From positions 3,658,001 through 3,722,000 of the forward strand of contig NC_015957.1 of the NCBI RefSeq assembly GCF_000147815.2: a stretch of 64,000 nucleotides of DNA, read 5' to 3'. Every line of letters starts with the position of its first letter. Positions within the stretch are counted from its first letter, which is position 1. This DNA comes from Streptomyces violaceusniger Tu 4113. Its GTDB lineage: Bacteria > Actinomycetota > Actinomycetes > Streptomycetales > Streptomycetaceae. Position numbers and translations under genes: made by a program. Of the stretch, positions 62,829-64,000 are shown piece by piece. The notes beneath the pieces are model-generated. The model saw nothing but the letters and a program-made list of their open reading frames with translations, was not told where the DNA came from and made no database searches.

Positions 62829-64000
62829 GTGAGACGCACAGCACTCTTCGGCGTGGCCGGTGGTGTGATCACCGGGGCGCTGATAACCGGTGCGCTGGCC
62901 GCCCCCACGGCTGGGGCCTCGGAGCGGACGCCCGCTGGGGCCGCCGAGGCGCGTGGCGTGGCGGTGGCCGCGGCCAAGGCCGCGAAGAAGGGCATCGACT
63001 GGACGGACTGCCCGGCCGACTGGGGGCTGGCGAAGCCCATCCAGTGCGGCTATGTCACCGTCCCGCTCGACTACGCCAAGCCGAACGGCCGCACCATCAA
63101 GCTCGCGGTGGACCGGATCGGCAACACCGGCACCGCCTCCGAGCGGCAGGGTTCGCTGATCTACAACCCGGGCGGGCCCGGCGGCTCCGGGCTGCGCTTC
63201 CCGACCAGGGTCACCACCAAGAACCCGCTGTGGACGAAGACTTCGAAGGCGTACGACTTCGTCGGCTTCGACCCGCGCGGGGTGGGTCACTCCACGGCCA
63301 TCTCCTGCGCGGACCCGCAGGAGTACGTCAAGGCCCCGAAGCCGGACCCGGTGCCCGACAGCGAGGCGGACAAGCGCGTCCAGCGCAAGCTGGCCCGGGA
63401 GTACGCCGAGGGCTGCAAGGAGCGCAGCGGCTGGATGCTGCCGCAGATGACGACGCCCAACACCGCCCGTGACATCGACGTCATCCGGGCCGCGCTCGGC
63501 GACAAGAAGCTCAACTACCTGGGCGTGTCCTACGGAACGTACATCGGGGGCGTCTACGCGACGCTCTTCCCGACCCATGTGCGCCGGCTGATCGTGGACA
63601 GCGTGGTCAACCCCTCGCGGGAGAAGATCTGGTACCAGGCCAACCTGGACCAGGACGTCGCCTTCGAGATGCGCTGGAACGACTGGAAGGCGTGGGTCGC
63701 CAAGAACGACGCCGCCTACCACATCGGCGACACCCCCGCGAAGGTCCAGAAGCAGTGGGAGACGCTGCGCGCGGCCGCCAAGAAGAGCCCCATCGGCGGG
63801 GTCGTGGGCCCGGCCGAGCTGCTCGGGCTCTTCCAGAGCGCTCCGTACTACGACTCGTCGTGGGCCACCGTCGCCCAGGTGTGGAGCGACTACCTCGCCG
63901 GCGATGAGAAGGCGCTGGTCGAGGCCGCGGGCCCGGACATGTCCGACACCGCGGGCAACATCGCCTCGGAGAACGGCAACGCCGTCTACACCGCCGTCGA
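62829..64000 (+). CDS. Secreted alpha/beta hydrolase, tripeptidyl aminopeptidase type (partial at window end)
   Basis: At least 390 residues are visible. An N-terminal signal (RTALFGVAGGVITGALITGA) precedes IDWTDCPADWGLAKPIQCGY, the oxyanion segment YNPGGPGGSGLRFP, YDFVGFDPRGVGHS, and nucleophile motif YLGVSYGTYIGGVYA. These fit the Tap/SlpD-E group of mycelium-associated tripeptidyl aminopeptidases; the Asp, His and C-terminal TAP-like domain lie beyond the window. GTG 62829 has AGGGGGA 8 bases ahead. The 131 bases after ureD are AT-richer and likely promoter. Confidence 0.9.
   Translation, partial: MRRTALFGVAGGVITGALITGALAAPTAGASERTPAGAAEARGVAVAAAKAAKKGIDWTDCPADWGLAKPIQCGYVTVPLDYAKPNGRTIKLAVDRIGNTGTASERQGSLIYNPGGPGGSGLRFPTRVTTKNPLWTKTSKAYDFVGFDPRGVGHSTAISCADPQEYVKAPKPDPVPDSEADKRVQRKLAREYAEGCKERSGWMLPQMTTPNTARDIDVIRAALGDKKLNYLGVSYGTYIGGVYATLFPTHVRRLIVDSVVNPSREKIWYQANLDQDVAFEMRWNDWKAWVAKNDAAYHIGDTPAKVQKQWETLRAAAKKSPIGGVVGPAELLGLFQSAPYYDSSWATVAQVWSDYLAGDEKALVEAAGPDMSDTAGNIASENGNAVYTAV

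Overview
The window is high-GC actinobacterial DNA and almost certainly comes from a Streptomyces. Evidence for this is the dense two-strand gene packing, GTG/TTG starts, Tat and Sec secreted enzymes, a DUF397/XRE-DUF5753/RsbW-like trio, an F420-type luciferase-like oxidoreductase, and a biotin block lying near a urease operon that lacks ureE. No rRNA, tRNA or CRISPR array was recognised.

Layout. (1) 1-8.6 kb: a CtaG-like/DUF2243 membrane pair, a double VOC protein, a FUSC-type protein, an EamA exporter divergent from an XRE-cupin regulator, a YbaK deacylase, a TetR regulator divergent from a quinone oxidoreductase, small unknowns and a CoA-binding protein. (2) 8.9-16.6 kb: a decayed accessory segment with an integrase remnant, a truncated transposase, a 5' piece of an IS1182-type transposase, one complete rve-family IS with perfect 20-bp ends (10894-12133), a GNAT remnant, a second decayed copy of the CoA-binding gene, and a multiply frameshifted membrane-protein gene. 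A methyltransferase and a LysR/SDR divergent pair are intact. (3) 16.8-29.5 kb: a Rho-N-like basic protein, YigZ, the sbcD-sbcC nuclease operon with an IS982 element exactly at the sbcC stop, palindromic repeats, a DUF885 peptidase-like protein, an Lrp regulator divergent from a PLP-dependent C-S lyase, an ACT/GNAT protein and DUF1990. (4) 29.5-43.9 kb: a 31-bp tandem repeat ahead of a Tat-exported PhoD phosphatase, a frameshifted alpha/beta hydrolase, an SDR divergent from a DasR-like GntR regulator with a dre-like site, a ROK regulator, mug, purB, a GDSL hydrolase, two CNNM/CorC membrane proteins, a GNAT enzyme and an F420-type oxidoreductase. (5) 43.9-50.4 kb: an orphan ABC ATPase, a methyltransferase, then bioB-bioA-bioD divergent from bioF. 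(6) 50.4-55.9 kb: the DUF397/XRE/ATPase trio, an unusual cyclase-like fusion, an NlpC/P60 hydrolase, and a clpP paralogue divergent from an orphan Phd/YefM antitoxin. (7) 55.9-64 kb: an M28 aminopeptidase, ureABCFGD, and the start of a secreted tripeptidyl-aminopeptidase-like hydrolase.

Working together: bioFADB make biotin from a pimeloyl thioester. UreABC hydrolyse urea and UreDFG load nickel, and a GlnR-like site precedes ureA, suggesting nitrogen control. SbcCD processes DNA hairpins and double-strand ends. PhoD and the secreted peptidases supply phosphate and amino acids. The strongest oddities are a UreF reading frame with about 265 residues of Gly-rich repeats at its N-terminus, a class III cyclase-like protein with a substituted catalytic arginine fused to a PLD-like domain, and the clpP/antitoxin divergent pair sharing a TGTACA-type palindrome.
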